From Ooceraea biroi (taxonomy: Eukaryota > Arthropoda > Insecta > Hymenoptera > Formicidae): 64,000 nucleotides of DNA. The notes under the pieces are model-generated. The model saw only the letters and a list, made by a program, of their open reading frames with translations, searched no databases and had not been told where the DNA came from. The position numbers and the translations under genes are program-made. The stretch covers positions 1,116,001-1,180,000 of the forward strand of contig NC_039509.1 in the NCBI RefSeq assembly GCF_003672135.1, written 5' to 3'. Of the stretch, positions 62,701 through 64,000 are shown piece after piece (the first letter of the stretch is position 1; each line of letters opens with the position of its first letter).

Positions 62701-64000
62701 GCATAAAACCGGATATTCAAATTCAGAAAAAATCTTCTGTGTTACAGTTCTACTTGAGGAGGGGTAAACGTTATAACGAGGATGGCAGTAGCGAGGAGGA
62801 ATCTAAGCAGGACAGCATCTCCCTGTCCGGTCACAGGCTACCGTCTTCGTATCGCGGAACGTGGCCCATCAGGAGAGACGTATGGGCTAATCAGCAGATT
62901 GGCTTTCCGGCCCAGCAGAGCACATCGCTCGCCGCACACAATGTAAGTCGAACGATTATAACGGTGTATCGTGTTTGCGTGCCATGTTTCGCGCGCGGAT
63001 ATCTCAAGCCTCGCGAAAACCACCGCGATGTATGTACCTTTCGTGACGTCCCGATGCGGTCAAGAGGATGTCCGGTGGTTTCGGAAAACCGCTGGAGAAA
63101 GCCACTCCCGTATCAGATCCCGGATGGCGCAAAAGAAGAGTCTAAAGATCCGCAATATTTTTTGATGTTACTTCTGCGCCGTTTGGGAAATCTGTACGAA
63201 GATATATCACGTTGATTCACATCTACACATGTATTTTTGCACACAGGATGTGGCCAGCGTGATGAGCTTCTCGTCGAACTCCGCGGGTCTCGAGGGTAGC
63301 TCCGTGGAGTTGCAAGGTCATCGTCGGCTAGGCGCCAAGGTGGACGTCGTGTACAATCTGTTGGGCATGCTGGAGAAAAACGGCCGGGAGGACATGAGCA
63401 CCACTCTGTTGTCGATGAGCGCCTCTCTAGACAGCTGCCTAGTGATGAGGCAGTCCGGCTGTCTGCCACTGCTGGTGCAGCTGATCCACGCACCCGGCCA
63501 GAACCCCGATACCCGGCACAGGGCCATGCAGGCGTTGCACAACGTGGTGCACGCCAAGAGCGACGAGAGAGCCGGTCGTCGGGAAGCACGGGTGCTCCGA
63601 TTCCTTGAGCAGTTACGGGACTATTGCCAGTCTCTAAGAATGTCCCTGGTGGCAGGCCAGGTCGCGGACGATCTCGAGAGAGGTCATCCCGCGGCGACGA
63701 TAGCCGCCCTCATGAAGCTGTCCTTCGATGAGGCGCACCGCCATGCCATGTGCCAGCTGGGCGGCCTTCACGCAGTTGCGGAGCTTATCGAGATGGACCA
63801 CCTGGCTCATGGCAGCGAGAGCGACGATCAGAACTGTATCACGCTGCGTAGATATGCAGGCATGGCGTTAACCAACCTGACTTTCGGCGACGGCAATAAC
63901 AAGGCTTTACTCTGCTCGTTCAGGGAGTTCATGAAGGCCCTAGTGTCGCAGCTGCAGAGTCCGAGCGATGACCTCCGACAGGTGACAGCGAGCGTCCTGA
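47707..64000 (+). CDS. Apc: Adenomatous polyposis coli protein, 5' part (runs off the window)
   Basis: A scaffold of the beta-catenin destruction complex in Wnt signalling that also binds the cytoskeleton. The first coding exon (47707-47942) has ATG at 47776 with an in-frame TGA upstream at 47755, so this start is firm. It encodes an SSYEELLIQVREL heptad segment that resembles the APC oligomerisation coiled coil. Clear downstream exons are 60869-61285 (Ala/Ser/Arg-rich, low complexity), 62748-62942 and 63247 onwards, all phase 0. The last exon carries the region before and within the armadillo repeats: MRQSGCLPLL, LMKLSFDEAHRHAM and ITLRRYAGMALTNLTFGD are family signatures. The first exon ends in phase 1, so an exon of 3n+2 bases is needed before 60869; 48685-48821 would fit. 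The beta-catenin-binding repeats should lie beyond 64000. Confidence 0.88.
48685..48821 (+). CDS. Candidate internal Apc exon
   Basis: The stretch is preceded by ATAACAG and followed by GTGAGA. Its length of 137 bases takes phase 1 in and phase 0 out. That is exactly what is needed to connect the first Apc coding exon (ends 47942, phase 1) with the phase-0 exon at 60869. The encoded 45 residues include a DERTVNEIRLKLPWRSLDD-like hydrophilic run. I do not recognise it in other APC proteins, and a longer open frame overlaps on the other strand, so this rests on splice phase and composition only. Confidence 0.3.
51405..51545 (-). mobile_element. Decayed mariner-like transposase C-terminus
   Basis: On the minus strand one frame reads ...KLFYHGIKLLLKKWQKFID and ends in SNGQYFD followed by TAA at 51405-51407. 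This is the typical end of insect mariner transposases (GI-x-LLLKKWQK, YFD-stop). Upstream codons around a V-T-N-R block continue the resemblance but contain a stop, and the DDD/E catalytic core is not seen, so this is an inactive 5'-truncated remnant inside an Apc intron. Confidence 0.72.
57064..57507 (+). CDS. Apc: Alternative first coding exon of Apc
   Basis: A 148-codon frame starts at ATG 57064 directly after an in-frame TGA. It has no good splice acceptor and ends at AAG before GTGATT in phase 0, matching the acceptor at 60869. This suggests a second promoter giving an Apc isoform without the N-terminal coiled coil. The product has a glycine run (about residues 26-35) and a basic, polar sequence rich in Arg, Asp and Gln. 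A GC-rich island precedes it. In-frame ATGs at 57100 and 57247 could be used instead, as the first has a weak context. The link to Apc rests on phase, position and composition, not on recognised homology. Confidence 0.5.
57508..60868 (+). other. Apc intron before the low-complexity exon
   Basis: AT-rich to mixed sequence without recognisable coding or RNA features. It ends in a clear polypyrimidine tract and CAG acceptor at 60868. Regulatory elements cannot be judged from sequence alone. Confidence 0.55.
61286..62747 (+). other. Apc intron with CT-rich stretch
   Basis: Begins with GTATCA after the low-complexity exon and ends with GTTACAG. A CT-rich tract lies near 62080-62098. No coding signal is seen; a frame that opens at 62649 is a chance extension into the next exon. 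Confidence 0.6.

Overview
The window is insect nuclear DNA, most likely from a hymenopteran and probably an ant. This is inferred from the short introns, the mosaic of AT-rich and CpG-rich stretches, arthropod TATA/Inr promoters and the closeness of the proteins to known insect families. Genes are split into exons, so most coding sequence had to be joined by hand. I accepted joins only where splice sites, phase and protein homology agreed.

Layout: 1-8.4 kb holds no gene I can support. At 9.6-15.3 kb (+) there is a five-exon secreted phospholipase A2 precursor with a 4.3 kb first intron. At 16.1-18.4 kb (-) there is a nine-exon CDK5RAP3 homologue, the ER UFMylation adaptor, with two probable GC-AG introns. 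At 20.1-21.3 kb (-) there is a three-exon p24/TMED7-like cargo receptor.

From 22.2 to 38.7 kb (+) lies a tandem array of three M1 aminopeptidase-like units, called A, B and C here. All three keep the aminopeptidase-N fold signatures. All three have lost the HEXXH zinc site and the GAMEN motif, yet A and C stay open across 11 and 12 exons. A and C share a duplicated TATA/Inr core promoter. B has neither promoter nor signal peptide, and its first exon fits A's last exon in phase, so A and B may form one double-length transcript. B carries a 1-base frameshift in an A run.

From 47.7 kb to the right edge (+) is the 5' part of Apc: a coiled-coil N-terminus, an alternative start exon, a low-complexity exon, and the beginning of the armadillo repeats, cut by the window end. 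A decayed mariner transposase tail sits in an Apc intron. The array of catalytically dead aminopeptidases is the most unusual system in the window. The other genes are conserved cell-biology genes with no evident functional link to it.
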